Positions 8,132 to 16,207 of a stretch of 64,000 bases of DNA are shown here, piece after piece; position 1 is the first letter of the stretch; the number at the start of each line of letters is the position of its first letter. The DNA is taken from the NCBI GenBank assembly GCA_018646605.1, contig JABGUL010000007.1:62001-126000 (forward strand), in the 5' to 3' direction. The translations under genes and the position numbers were made by a program. Under the pieces are notes generated by a model. That model did no database searches and was not told the origin of the DNA. It was given only the letters and a program-made list of their open reading frames with translations. This DNA comes from Flavobacteriaceae bacterium. Lineage in GTDB: Bacteria; Bacteroidota; Bacteroidia; Flavobacteriales; Flavobacteriaceae.

Positions 8132-9292
8132 ATGAATTTTTTAAGAAAAACCCTAGACGAGCTAAAAAAACCTTTTGAAAAAGGGCAGAAATTAGAGAAA
8201 TTTGCTCCTGCAATTAATGCATTTGACACTTTTTTGTTTGTGCCTAATCATACAACGCAAAAAGGAGCTCATATCCGTGATGCCGTTGACTTAAAAAGAA
8301 CGATGGTAACGGTTATCATAGCCTTATTACCAGCTTTGATTTATGGAATTTACAACACTGGATATCAGTATTACGCTCAAACAGGAGTTTCTTTTACTTT
8401 CCTAGAAGCTTTTATGCATGGAGCATGGAAAATCGTTCCAATGATTATTGTTTCATACGTAGTTGGTCTTTCTATTGAATTTGGATTTGCGGTATATCGA
8501 GGTCATGAAGTGAACGAGGGGTACTTAGTTACGGGACTTCTTATTCCAATGATTATGCCTGTAGATATTCCCTTGTGGATGGTAGCGGTTTCAACTGCTT
8601 TTGCAGTTTTAATTGCTAAAGAGGCTTTCGGAGGTACAGGAATGAATATTTTAAATCCTGCCTTGACTGCTAGAGCTTTTGCATTTTTTGCATATCCCAC
8701 TTACATGTCAGGAAATAAAGTATGGGTTTCTGAGGCTTCAAATGTTGATGCTATATCTGGAGAAACTATCTTAGGAACATTAGCTGCCGGAGGTGAAGTA
8801 AACTATTCGATGTTTGAAATGTTCCAAGGAGCTATTCCGGGTTCTATTGCTGAAACGTCAACCCTATGGGTCGCTGTGGGTGCTTTGATATTGATACTCA
8901 CTGGTGTGGGTAGTTGGAGAATAATTACCGGGGGTATCCTTGGTGCTGCAGTAATGGGTTTATTGTTTAATCTATGGGGTGCAAATGCTCTAATGAGTTT
9001 TTCTTGGATAAATCATCTTGTGGTAGGAGGGTTTGCTTTTGGAATTGTTTTTATGGCTACAGATCCAGTATCAGGAGCGCAGACTAACAAAGGAAAATGG
9101 ATTTATGGAATTTTAGTTGGAATCTTTTGTATTATGATTCGTGTCTTTAATCCTGCTTATCCTGAAGGAGTAATGTTGGCAATTTTGTTAATGAATGTAT
9201 TTGCTCCAACGATCGACCACTATGTGGTCAATGGAAATATTAAAAAACGTAAAAAACGCTGGGCACTTGCTCAAGAACTTAAATCCGCTTAA
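8132..9292 (+). CDS. nqrB: Na+-translocating NADH:quinone reductase subunit B
   Basis: The 386-residue polytopic subunit is homologous to RnfD. It carries riboflavin and a covalently bound FMN and forms the main Na+ path. Multiple hydrophobic helices follow a cytoplasmic N-terminus of about 55 residues. The flavinylation site is probably T212 in DAISGETILG; the family motif is normally S-G-A-T, so the glutamate at the third position is a variant. ATDPVSGAQTNKGKW near the C-terminus is also conserved. The FMN would be attached by ApbE, encoded at the end of this cluster. It lies 10 bp after nqrA and 2 bp before nqrC. Confidence 0.95.
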   Translation: MNFLRKTLDELKKPFEKGQKLEKFAPAINAFDTFLFVPNHTTQKGAHIRDAVDLKRTMVTVIIALLPALIYGIYNTGYQYYAQTGVSFTFLEAFMHGAWKIVPMIIVSYVVGLSIEFGFAVYRGHEVNEGYLVTGLLIPMIMPVDIPLWMVAVSTAFAVLIAKEAFGGTGMNILNPALTARAFAFFAYPTYMSGNKVWVSEASNVDAISGETILGTLAAGGEVNYSMFEMFQGAIPGSIAETSTLWVAVGALILILTGVGSWRIITGGILGAAVMGLLFNLWGANALMSFSWINHLVVGGFAFGIVFMATDPVSGAQTNKGKWIYGILVGIFCIMIRVFNPAYPEGVMLAILLMNVFAPTIDHYVVNGNIKKRKKRWALAQELKSA

Positions 9293-9294
9293 TC

Positions 9295-10026
9295 ATGAAT
9301 AGAGATAGCAACCTATACACCTTTATTTTTGCCACCATCATGGTTTTGGTAGTCGCATCGGCTTTGGCCTTTACAGCTACTTCGTTAAAAGACTTACAAG
9401 CTTCAAATGTGCGTAAGGAGAAAATGCAAAACATTTTAGCTACAATTGGCATTGAAACAGATCGTGAAAAGGCAGAGACTTTATATAACAAATATATAGT
9501 TGAAGAGCTTTCTTTAATTTCTGGAGGAAAAATTGACTCAAACTCTAATGCTTTTGAATTAGAATTAAATAATGAATTAAAAAAGCCTATCGCAGAGCAG
9601 CATTTTCCATTATATGTTGCAAATGTTGAAGGAGTAAAGTCTTATGTAGTTCCTCTAAGAGGTTCTGGACTTTGGAATGCAATATGGGGATATATTGCAT
9701 TGAAAGAAGATAAAAATACCATTCAAGGAGCTGTATTTGATCACGTAGGTGAAACTGCTGGGTTGGGTGCAGAAATTACACAACAGTGGTTCCAGAATCG
9801 TTTTGTAGGAGAGAAGGTTTTTGATGAAGCTGGAAATTTAGTAGGAATCAATGTTTCCAAAACAAATAATGATCCCAAAGACTTGGATAAAGACGATCAT
9901 GAAGTGGATGCTATTTCTGGTGCTACCATCACAGGTGATGGAGTTACAGATATGATTAAAGAGCGGTTACAGCATTATTTACCTTATTTAAAATCGGCAG
10001 ACGAAAGTTTAGCTTCAAACCAATAA
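9295..10026 (+). CDS. nqrC: Na+-translocating NADH:quinone reductase subunit C
   Basis: The 243-residue protein has one N-terminal transmembrane helix (LYTFIFATIMVLVVASALAF) followed by a periplasmic FMN-binding domain. The covalent FMN attachment site is T211 in DAISGATITGDG, a canonical S-G-A-T motif recognised by ApbE. The segment GLWNAIWGYIALK is also typical of the family. Its ATG lies 2 bp after the nqrB stop and nqrD follows after 4 bp, so translation is likely coupled. Confidence 0.95.
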   Translation: MNRDSNLYTFIFATIMVLVVASALAFTATSLKDLQASNVRKEKMQNILATIGIETDREKAETLYNKYIVEELSLISGGKIDSNSNAFELELNNELKKPIAEQHFPLYVANVEGVKSYVVPLRGSGLWNAIWGYIALKEDKNTIQGAVFDHVGETAGLGAEITQQWFQNRFVGEKVFDEAGNLVGINVSKTNNDPKDLDKDDHEVDAISGATITGDGVTDMIKERLQHYLPYLKSADESLASNQ

Positions 10027-10030
10027 CCTC

Positions 10031-10726
10031 ATGGAAAAGAACGTATCTAATTCTAAACAAGAGCCTACGATTCTCTTTGTAAATAAAGAGCGAGAACCTC
10101 TTTTATCAAAAAAGAATAGAAAATTATTGTCTGATCCTATGGATGATAATAATCCAATTACTGTTCAGGTGCTTGGAATTTGTTCTGCTTTAGCAATTAC
10201 AGTTCAGTTGAAACCTGCACTTGTAATGAGTGTATCCGTAATGGCGGTTATGGCGGCTAGTAATGTTATTATTTCATTGTTACGAAATCTAATCCCAAAT
10301 CGAATTCGAATTATTGTTCAATTGGTCGTTGTTGCCGCAATGGTAATTTTAGTAGATCAAGTACTTCGCGCCTATGCTTATGATGTTAGTAAAGAACTCT
10401 CCATTTTTATAGGATTGATTATTACAAACTGTATCGTAATGGGACGTTTGGAGGCCTTTGCTTTGGGGCATGGGGTATGGAAATCTTTTTTAGATGGAAT
10501 AGGAAATGCAGCAGGATATGGAGTTATTCTAATTATAGTAGCATTTTTTAGAGAGCTTTTAGGTTCTGGAAAATTATTGGGATATCAAGTTATACCAGAT
10601 GCAGTTTATGCAATGGGATATGAAAATAACGGTTTAATGTTATTATCACCAATGGCCTTAATTACTGTTGGAATTCTAATTTGGATTCAACGTTCGCGAA
10701 ATCGAGGTTTAATTGAAAAAAATTAA
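10031..10726 (+). CDS. nqrD: Na+-translocating NADH:quinone reductase subunit D
   Basis: The 231-residue integral membrane subunit is homologous to RnfE. With NqrE it forms the inverted-repeat pair that holds the membrane 2Fe-2S centre. The family cysteine regions are visible: LGICSALA in the first helix and IIVAFFRELLGSGK late in the protein, with TNCIVMGRLEAFA in the middle. The N-terminal cytoplasmic tail of about 40 residues is longer than in the Vibrio protein, which fits Bacteroidota members. It lies 4 bp after nqrC and 9 bp before nqrE. Confidence 0.94.
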   Translation: MEKNVSNSKQEPTILFVNKEREPLLSKKNRKLLSDPMDDNNPITVQVLGICSALAITVQLKPALVMSVSVMAVMAASNVIISLLRNLIPNRIRIIVQLVVVAAMVILVDQVLRAYAYDVSKELSIFIGLIITNCIVMGRLEAFALGHGVWKSFLDGIGNAAGYGVILIIVAFFRELLGSGKLLGYQVIPDAVYAMGYENNGLMLLSPMALITVGILIWIQRSRNRGLIEKN

Positions 10727-10735
10727 CAACATATT

Positions 10736-11353
10736 ATGGAAGCTTATTTAAACTTATTTGTTAAAAGTATTTTTATAGAGAATATGATTTTTGCCTATTT
10801 CTTGGGCATGTGTTCTTATCTAGCTGTTTCTAAAACAGTAAAAACAGCTGTTGGACTTGGATTGGCTGTAATATTCGTTTTAGCGATTACAGTGCCGATT
10901 AACTTTTTATTGGACACCTATTTATTGCGTCCAGGGGCATTGTCATGGATGGGATCTCAATACGCAACTCTTGATCTAAGTTTTTTGAGCTTTATCATGT
11001 TTATTGCAGTGATTGCCTCAATGGTGCAATTGGTTGAGATGGTGGTTGAAAAATTCGCCCCTGCACTCTATGGTGCCTTAGGAATCTTTTTACCTCTTAT
11101 TGCTGTAAACTGTGCTATTTTAGGAGGGTCTTTATTTATGCAACAAAAAGATTTTTCAGGAGTTGCAGAATCTGCAGTTTATGGATTGGGTTCTGGGATT
11201 GGATGGTTGTTAGCCATACTTGCTATTGCAGCAATACGAGAGAAAATCACCTATTCTAATGTGCCTGCTCCCCTACGAGGATTAGGAATTACATTTATCA
11301 TCACCGGTTTGATGGCTTTAGGTTTTATGAGTTTTATGGGAATTAAATTATAA
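10736..11353 (+). CDS. nqrE: Na+-translocating NADH:quinone reductase subunit E
   Basis: The 205-residue polytopic subunit is homologous to RnfA and pairs with NqrD. It opens with the conserved segment [23 protein letters not shown] and contains [12 protein letters not shown] in the later half. The two cysteines in these blocks are the ligands expected for the shared membrane iron-sulfur centre. Six hydrophobic helices are evident. It lies between nqrD (9 bp) and nqrF (7 bp). Confidence 0.95.
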   Translation: MEAYLNLFVKSIFIENMIFAYFLGMCSYLAVSKTVKTAVGLGLAVIFVLAITVPINFLLDTYLLRPGALSWMGSQYATLDLSFLSFIMFIAVIASMVQLVEMVVEKFAPALYGALGIFLPLIAVNCAILGGSLFMQQKDFSGVAESAVYGLGSGIGWLLAILAIAAIREKITYSNVPAPLRGLGITFIITGLMALGFMSFMGIKL

Positions 11354-11360
11354 TTTAAGA

Positions 11361-12656
11361 ATGGATTATTCAGTTATACTAGCAAGTGTTGTCGTTTTTT
11401 TAATCATTACCTTTCTTTTGGTAGGTATGCTTTTGGGTGCCAAAGCCAAATTATTACCTTCAGGTCCAGTTTCTCTGTTGATTAATGGAGGAAATAAAGT
11501 TGATGTTTCGTCTGGAAGCACCTTGTTGAGCACTTTGGGAAATAACAAAATATTCTTGCCTTCTGCATGTGGAGGGGGAGGAACCTGTATCCAATGCAAA
11601 TGCCAAGTACTTGAAGGTGGAGGTGAAATTCTACCTACAGAAGCTCCACACTTTTCAAGAAAAGAAGTGGCTGAAGGATGGCGCTTGGGATGTCAAGTTA
11701 AAGTAAAACAGGATATGGTAATCCAAGTACCTGAGGAGGTTTTTGGAATTAAAAAATATGAAGCTACAGTTGTACGAAATTGGAATGTTGCTTCTTTTAT
11801 CAAAGAGTTTGTTGTTGAAATTCCTGAGGAAATGGACTACAAAGCGGGAGGGTATATTCAAATTGAAATTCCTCAATGTGAAGTGAAATACGATGATATC
11901 GATATTTCTGCACACCCTGCTGAACACCCTGGAGAACCCGACAAATTTAAATTAGAATGGGATAAGTTTAAACTTTGGCCATTGACTATGAAGAATCCTG
12001 AAACAGTTGAGCGTGCTTATTCAATGGCATCTTATCCAGCGGAGGGAAAGGAAATTATGTTAAATGTTCGTATTGCAACCCCTCCATTTGATAGAGCCAA
12101 AAATGACTGGGCTGACATCAATCCTGGAGTTGCTTCTTCTTATATCTTCTCAAAGAAAGCAGGAGATAAAGTTACAATCTCTGGACCCTATGGTGAATTT
12201 TTCATAAATGAGTCTGAAGCAGAGATGCTCTATGTAGGGGGAGGTGCAGGAATGGCACCAATGAGATCACATTTGTATGAATTATTCAGAACCTTACAAA
12301 CCGGCCGTAAAGTAACCTTCTGGTATGGTGGACGTTCTAAGCGAGAATTGTTTTACACGGATCATTTTAGAGCGTTAGAAAAAGATTTTCCAAATTTTAA
12401 ATTTTACATCGCATTGTCTGAACCTATGGAAGAGGATAATTGGAAGGTAAAAGAAGGTTTGGATGGAGAAGGTGATGGATTTACAGGTTTTGTACACCAA
12501 GTGGTAATTGACAATTACTTAGATCATCATGAATCACCTGAAGATATTGAAGTCTACTTCTGTGGACCACCTTTGATGAACCAGGCTATCGAAAGAATGG
12601 CTGAGGATTTTGGTGTGCCACCAGAAAATGTTCGTTTTGATGATTTCGGAGGATAA
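11361..12656 (+). CDS. nqrF: Na+-translocating NADH:quinone reductase subunit F
   Basis: The 431-residue NADH-oxidising subunit is anchored by one N-terminal helix (residues 4-26). A plant-type 2Fe-2S ferredoxin domain follows, with ligands C70, C76, C79 and C111. An FAD/NADH reductase domain comes next, with RAYSMASYP for FAD binding, YVGGGAGMAPMRSHL for NADH, and a CGPP near the C-terminus. It takes electrons from NADH and passes them through FAD and the cluster towards NqrD/E. It is the last structural nqr gene, and an intrinsic terminator follows. Confidence 0.96.
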   Translation: MDYSVILASVVVFLIITFLLVGMLLGAKAKLLPSGPVSLLINGGNKVDVSSGSTLLSTLGNNKIFLPSACGGGGTCIQCKCQVLEGGGEILPTEAPHFSRKEVAEGWRLGCQVKVKQDMVIQVPEEVFGIKKYEATVVRNWNVASFIKEFVVEIPEEMDYKAGGYIQIEIPQCEVKYDDIDISAHPAEHPGEPDKFKLEWDKFKLWPLTMKNPETVERAYSMASYPAEGKEIMLNVRIATPPFDRAKNDWADINPGVASSYIFSKKAGDKVTISGPYGEFFINESEAEMLYVGGGAGMAPMRSHLYELFRTLQTGRKVTFWYGGRSKRELFYTDHFRALEKDFPNFKFYIALSEPMEEDNWKVKEGLDGEGDGFTGFVHQVVIDNYLDHHESPEDIEVYFCGPPLMNQAIERMAEDFGVPPENVRFDDFGG

Positions 12657-12659
12657 TTT

Positions 12660-12684
12660 AAAAGAGGCTATAGGCCTCTTTTTT
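12660..12684 (+). terminator. Rho-independent terminator after nqrF
   Basis: The AAAGAGGC stem (12661-12668) pairs with GCCTCTTT (12674-12681) across a 5-nt loop and runs into a T tract. It separates nqrF from the small downstream gene, whose start lies about 20 bp further on. Confidence 0.8.
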
Positions 12685-12701
12685 AAGCTTATTATAAAAC
12701 C

Positions 12702-13061
12702 ATGAAAACCTTAACTACTCAGGAAATTCACCAGCTTGCAATGCAAGAGGTGGGCACCTATCTTGAGCAGGAAGGGTTTGAGTTTTTAGCAGTCAACTCG
12801 GAAATTAAACGCTCTCCTCAGTTTGTTTGTGTAAAGAATAAAATTCTTTATTTTGTAGTAGTACAAGGCTGTTTATATCCTCATTCTCCTAAAGAATATG
12901 ATGGTATTAAAATGAATAAAGTCAAATTACATGCAGATAAAAATAAAGCACTAGTTTATTTTGGTGGAGTAGGTTTTGCCCATGCCCATGATTATAAGAA
13001 ACCATTATCAAAAACAGATCCTTATGTGGTTAATTTCGATGGAATCCAGAAAGTTATTTAA
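12702..13061 (+). CDS. small conserved protein of unknown function linked to nqr and apbE
   Basis: The 119-residue soluble protein has no signal peptide or membrane segment. Visible features are a helical start (TTQEIHQLAMQEVGTYLEQEG), a stretch predicted as alternating strands (FVCVKNKILYFVVVQ) and a FGGVGFAHAHDY segment. It has one cysteine in CVKN and another in QGCLYP. From memory, similar proteins of this size next to nqr genes in Bacteroidota are often labelled as an Nqr subunit F. It shares nothing with real NqrF here, so I regard that label as an artefact. It follows the nqrF terminator and its last 23 bp overlap the apbE start, which suggests translational coupling and a possible role in Nqr assembly. 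Function is not known. Confidence 0.8.
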   Translation: MKTLTTQEIHQLAMQEVGTYLEQEGFEFLAVNSEIKRSPQFVCVKNKILYFVVVQGCLYPHSPKEYDGIKMNKVKLHADKNKALVYFGGVGFAHAHDYKKPLSKTDPYVVNFDGIQKVI

Positions 13062-14049
13062 TTTACTTTTGGTGACCATATTTTTGAGTTGCCAAACAAA
13101 AGTTGAAAATAAAACACAGCGAATTAATGGCTTTGCCCTAGGAACAAGCTTTTCTATTTCATATAGCGCGCCCCAATTATCAGAAATTGATTTAGAACGT
13201 AAAGTTGACTCTATTTTTGGAGTTTTAAATCAGTCTTTGTCTACCTACATCACGACATCCGATATTTCTAAAATCAATAAAGGGGATAGCCTTCAATTAG
13301 TTGATTCACATTTTATAAAAGTGTATCAAAAGGCAACTGAAGTTTGGGAGGCTACCGATGGGTATTTTGACCCTACGGTTGGAGCGCTAGTAAATGCTTA
13401 CGGTTTTGGTCCAGGAAAACCATTAATTCAAATTTCACAGCAACAACGGGACAGTATTTTGTTTTTTACGGGGTGGGATAAAACACAATTAACAGAGCAA
13501 TACACCATTAAAAAAGCACATCCTCAAGTTTATTTTGATTTTAATGCGTTGGCAAAAGGATATGTCGTAGATGTAATTGCTGATTTTTTGAGAATTAAAA
13601 ATGTTTCTTCTTTTTTAGTTGAAATAGGAGGGGAGATTGTAGCTCAAGGGAATAGCCCAAAGTCAAAAGGACTATGGAAAGTCGCTATTGATGATCCTCA
13701 ACAAGGAGAAGAGCGAAAATTGATTCAAGTTTTAACCTTAAATAATGAAGCTTTGGCAACCTCAGGGAATTATCGAAAGTATTCTGTGAATGATAAAACA
13801 GGTGAACGATGGGTGCATTCTATTAATCCCAAAACAGGAGAGGCTATTCCCTCTTTGGTTCTCAGTGCTTCCGTTTTAGCTCCAGACTGTATCACTGCAG
13901 ATGCCTATGCTACAGCCTTGATGGTGATGCCTTTTGAACGATCTAAAGCACTTATTCAAAGCCATCCAGAATTAGAGGCATATTGGATTGTCTCCGATTC
14001 CTTAGGCGGAGTAAAAGAAGTTTTCTCAAAAGGTTTTTTGAAGGAATAA
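13039..14049 (+). CDS. apbE: FAD:protein FMN transferase, lipoprotein
   Basis: The 336-residue ApbE transfers FMN from FAD to a threonine hydroxyl of target proteins, here most likely NqrB T212 and NqrC T211. The N-terminus is a lipoprotein signal (LLLVTIFLSC) placing it at the membrane facing the periplasm. The family blocks NGFALGTSFSISYS, FDFNALAKGYVVD, VEIGGEIVAQG and the C-terminal CITADAYATALMVM are all seen. I chose the ATG at 13039 because it begins the lipoprotein signal; the frame extends to 12976 without plausible sequence. It overlaps the preceding 119-residue gene and ends 12 bp from a convergent methyltransferase gene. Confidence 0.93.
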   Translation: MESRKLFNLLLVTIFLSCQTKVENKTQRINGFALGTSFSISYSAPQLSEIDLERKVDSIFGVLNQSLSTYITTSDISKINKGDSLQLVDSHFIKVYQKATEVWEATDGYFDPTVGALVNAYGFGPGKPLIQISQQQRDSILFFTGWDKTQLTEQYTIKKAHPQVYFDFNALAKGYVVDVIADFLRIKNVSSFLVEIGGEIVAQGNSPKSKGLWKVAIDDPQQGEERKLIQVLTLNNEALATSGNYRKYSVNDKTGERWVHSINPKTGEAIPSLVLSASVLAPDCITADAYATALMVMPFERSKALIQSHPELEAYWIVSDSLGGVKEVFSKGFLKE

Positions 14050-14061
14050 TTATAGAAAATT

Positions 14062-14814
14062 CTATTTTACAGCAACCGGAATCCGTTCTTTTTGAGGAAG
14101 TCCAAAACGATCTATTTCTTCAATACTCATGGTGTTTATAAAAGTAATTCCTTTTGATTCAAACCCAACAGTATTTAATCTAGTGTAGTAATCTTTTCCG
14201 TAAACACGAACATGGTCGTATTGCCCAAAAATTCGAGTCCGTTCTTTTTTATCGGTAATGGTATCATCTTCAAAAGTTTCATCAAGCTCTTCATTCAAGG
14301 GAACCTGAGCGATCAACGTTCCTCCTTTTTTTAAAACACGATAAAGTTCTTCCATTGCTTTTTTATCATCTGGAATATGTTCTAATACATGATTGCAAAA
14401 AATTAAATCGTATTGATCATTATTAAAGGGTAGCGCACAAATGTCTGCTTTTATATCAGCAAGAGGAGAGTGGAGGTCCGTGGTAGTATACTCCCAATCT
14501 TTAATAGCTTTGAACTTGGTGTAAAAAACTTGTTCAGGGGCAATATGTAATACCTTGAGAGATTGATTTAAAAAGTTTGTTTTCCGTGTTAAATACAACC
14601 ATAAAAGGCGATGTCTTTCCAGGGATAGAGTTCCTGGACACAAGGCGTTTTCTCTTAAGTTCTGGTAACCATAAGACAAAAATTTCCGATAAGAACTTCC
14701 ATCAATAGGATCTGTAAACTGGTTTCCTTTAAAATATAATTTAATCAAGGGGCGAAACCAAATGCTCATTGAGATTAAAAGAGGTCTGGGAATCAAGTTG
14801 AGCATCCATTTCAT
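14062..14814 (-). CDS. class I SAM-dependent methyltransferase
   Basis: The 250-residue protein has a methyltransferase fold of the UbiE/Methyltransf_11 type. The acidic motif and the segment ADICALPFNNDQYDLIFCNHVLEH (spanning two motifs) identify it, and a strand LKKGGTLIAQVP follows. The N-terminal part of about 90 residues, rich in aromatic and basic residues, is an extension before the catalytic core. The substrate cannot be inferred. Its start overlaps the map stop by 4 bp, so it is the last gene of a gpmI-thioredoxin-map operon. Confidence 0.78.
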   Translation of the reverse strand: MKWMLNLIPRPLLISMSIWFRPLIKLYFKGNQFTDPIDGSSYRKFLSYGYQNLRENALCPGTLSLERHRLLWLYLTRKTNFLNQSLKVLHIAPEQVFYTKFKAIKDWEYTTTDLHSPLADIKADICALPFNNDQYDLIFCNHVLEHIPDDKKAMEELYRVLKKGGTLIAQVPLNEELDETFEDDTITDKKERTRIFGQYDHVRVYGKDYYTRLNTVGFESKGITFINTMSIEEIDRFGLPQKERIPVAVK

Positions 14815-15635
14815 ACCAAAAGAGGTTCTTTCCGATAGGGTAATTCTTCTTCACTTTTTATTCCAAGGGCACCATAGATATATTGAAAAGTGGAAAGTAA
14901 TTCTGGTTTTCCATCCACAAGAGCAACGTTATGCTCAAAATGAGCACTAGCTTTTCCATCAGCAGTGAGTATTGTCCAACCGTCTTTGAGTTGTTTTATG
15001 CGATGGGTACCTTCATTAATCATCGGTTCAATTGCCAATACCATTCCTTCTTGGAATTTTTTTCCTTTTCCACGTTTACCATAATTAGGGACTTCTGGGC
15101 CTTCATGCATTATCTGGCCTAAACCATGACCAACCAGCTCACGAACCACTCCGTAGCCTTCCTTCTCGCAATGGTTTTGTATAGCATATCCCATATCACC
15201 CAAACGATTTCCAGCGCGAAAGGTTTCAATACCTTTATAAAGAGAGACCTTAGTGACCTCAAGTAATTTTTTAACTTCAGGTAAAATCTCGCCCACCTCA
15301 AAGGTATAGGCATGGTCTCCATAAAAGCCATTTTTTAGGGCTCCACAGTCAATTGAAATAATATCACCCTCTTTAAGGGGAGTGTCATTTGGAATACCAT
15401 GCACCACTTGCGCATTAGGACTCATACATAAGGTATTTGGAAAATCATATAATCCTAGAAAGCCAGGCTCTGCCTTATGATCACGAATAAAAGCTTCTGC
15501 AAGTTTATCCAGTTTAAGGGTTGTAATTCCCGGTTTAATTTCAGCAGCTAACATGCCTAATGTTTTAGAAACAATTAGAGCGCTTTCCCTCATTAACTCA
15601 ATTTCCTCTTTTGTTTTTAATACAATTGCTGCCAT
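14811..15635 (-). CDS. map: type I methionine aminopeptidase
   Basis: The 274-residue metalloenzyme removes the initiator methionine from nascent proteins. The family blocks VVHGIPND, SIDCGALKNGFYGD, the GHGLGQIMHEGPEVPNYG stretch and EPMINEG give the expected two Asp, one His and two Glu metal ligands. The ATG at 15633-15635 gives MAAIVLKTKEEIELMRES, a normal N-terminus; the frame is open for only three codons further, starting from TTG. It lies 5 bp after the thioredoxin-like gene and overlaps the methyltransferase gene by 4 bp. Confidence 0.94.
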   Translation of the reverse strand: MAAIVLKTKEEIELMRESALIVSKTLGMLAAEIKPGITTLKLDKLAEAFIRDHKAEPGFLGLYDFPNTLCMSPNAQVVHGIPNDTPLKEGDIISIDCGALKNGFYGDHAYTFEVGEILPEVKKLLEVTKVSLYKGIETFRAGNRLGDMGYAIQNHCEKEGYGVVRELVGHGLGQIMHEGPEVPNYGKRGKGKKFQEGMVLAIEPMINEGTHRIKQLKDGWTILTADGKASAHFEHNVALVDGKPELLSTFQYIYGALGIKSEEELPYRKEPLLV

Positions 15636-15640
15636 ATCTA

Positions 15641-16207
15641 TCAAAAATCTGCGTAGGAATTTTCGTAGGGCTGTTTTTTTAGAATTTTGGAAAAATCATC
15701 AACTAAATTTACTACTGGAAATTCAACAAATCGATTGATTTCTTTTCCATTTTCCATAAAAATTAAGGTAGGAATATTAAGGATATCATATTCTTTTTCA
15801 TAGCCAAGAGGACTGTCTTTAGCTTCGGATATTGAATACATTTCAATTTTGTCTTGGGATACTCCCATGAGATCAAGAAGTTTAAACATACCCCCAAGTT
15901 CTCTCTGGGTATCGCCACACCAAGTTCCTAAAAATAATTTAAATTCAAGATTTTTTGCAAGGGGCTTAAATTCTTCTGCCCATCCTTCAGGAATTTTTAT
16001 ATTATCGTATTCGGGCTGAAACCAAGCTTGGAATTCAGGAGTATTTAAATTAGCTCTATTCATGTAACCTAAAATTACGGTTTCACCTTCTTCACCAATA
16101 AGACTTTCAACTTCTAAAGGTTTTTGGGGGGTTGTTTTTTGTGGTTCCTGATTTTTACATCCAATAATCAAAAGAATAAAATAGATAGATAGGATAGATT
16201 TTTTCAT
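15641..16207 (-). CDS. thioredoxin-fold lipoprotein with a single active-site cysteine
   Basis: The 188-residue protein starts with a lipoprotein signal (ILLIIGC, lipidated C17) and carries a thioredoxin domain from about residue 75. The active-site stretch is GTWCGDTQ, so the usual C-x-x-C is reduced to C97-G-D-T100. The cis-proline loop is present as NIPTLIFMENG. A lone nucleophilic cysteine suggests a monothiol or peroxide-linked role rather than a dithiol oxidoreductase, but this is inference. Its 3' end is 5 bp from map and its start overlaps the gpmI stop by 4 bp. Confidence 0.8.
   Translation of the reverse strand: MKKSILSIYFILLIIGCKNQEPQKTTPQKPLEVESLIGEEGETVILGYMNRANLNTPEFQAWFQPEYDNIKIPEGWAEEFKPLAKNLEFKLFLGTWCGDTQRELGGMFKLLDLMGVSQDKIEMYSISEAKDSPLGYEKEYDILNIPTLIFMENGKEINRFVEFPVVNLVDDFSKILKKQPYENSYADF

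Noticed and set aside
11655-11927. 90-residue ORF antisense to nqrF
   Set aside because: It is a shadow of the conserved NqrF frame.
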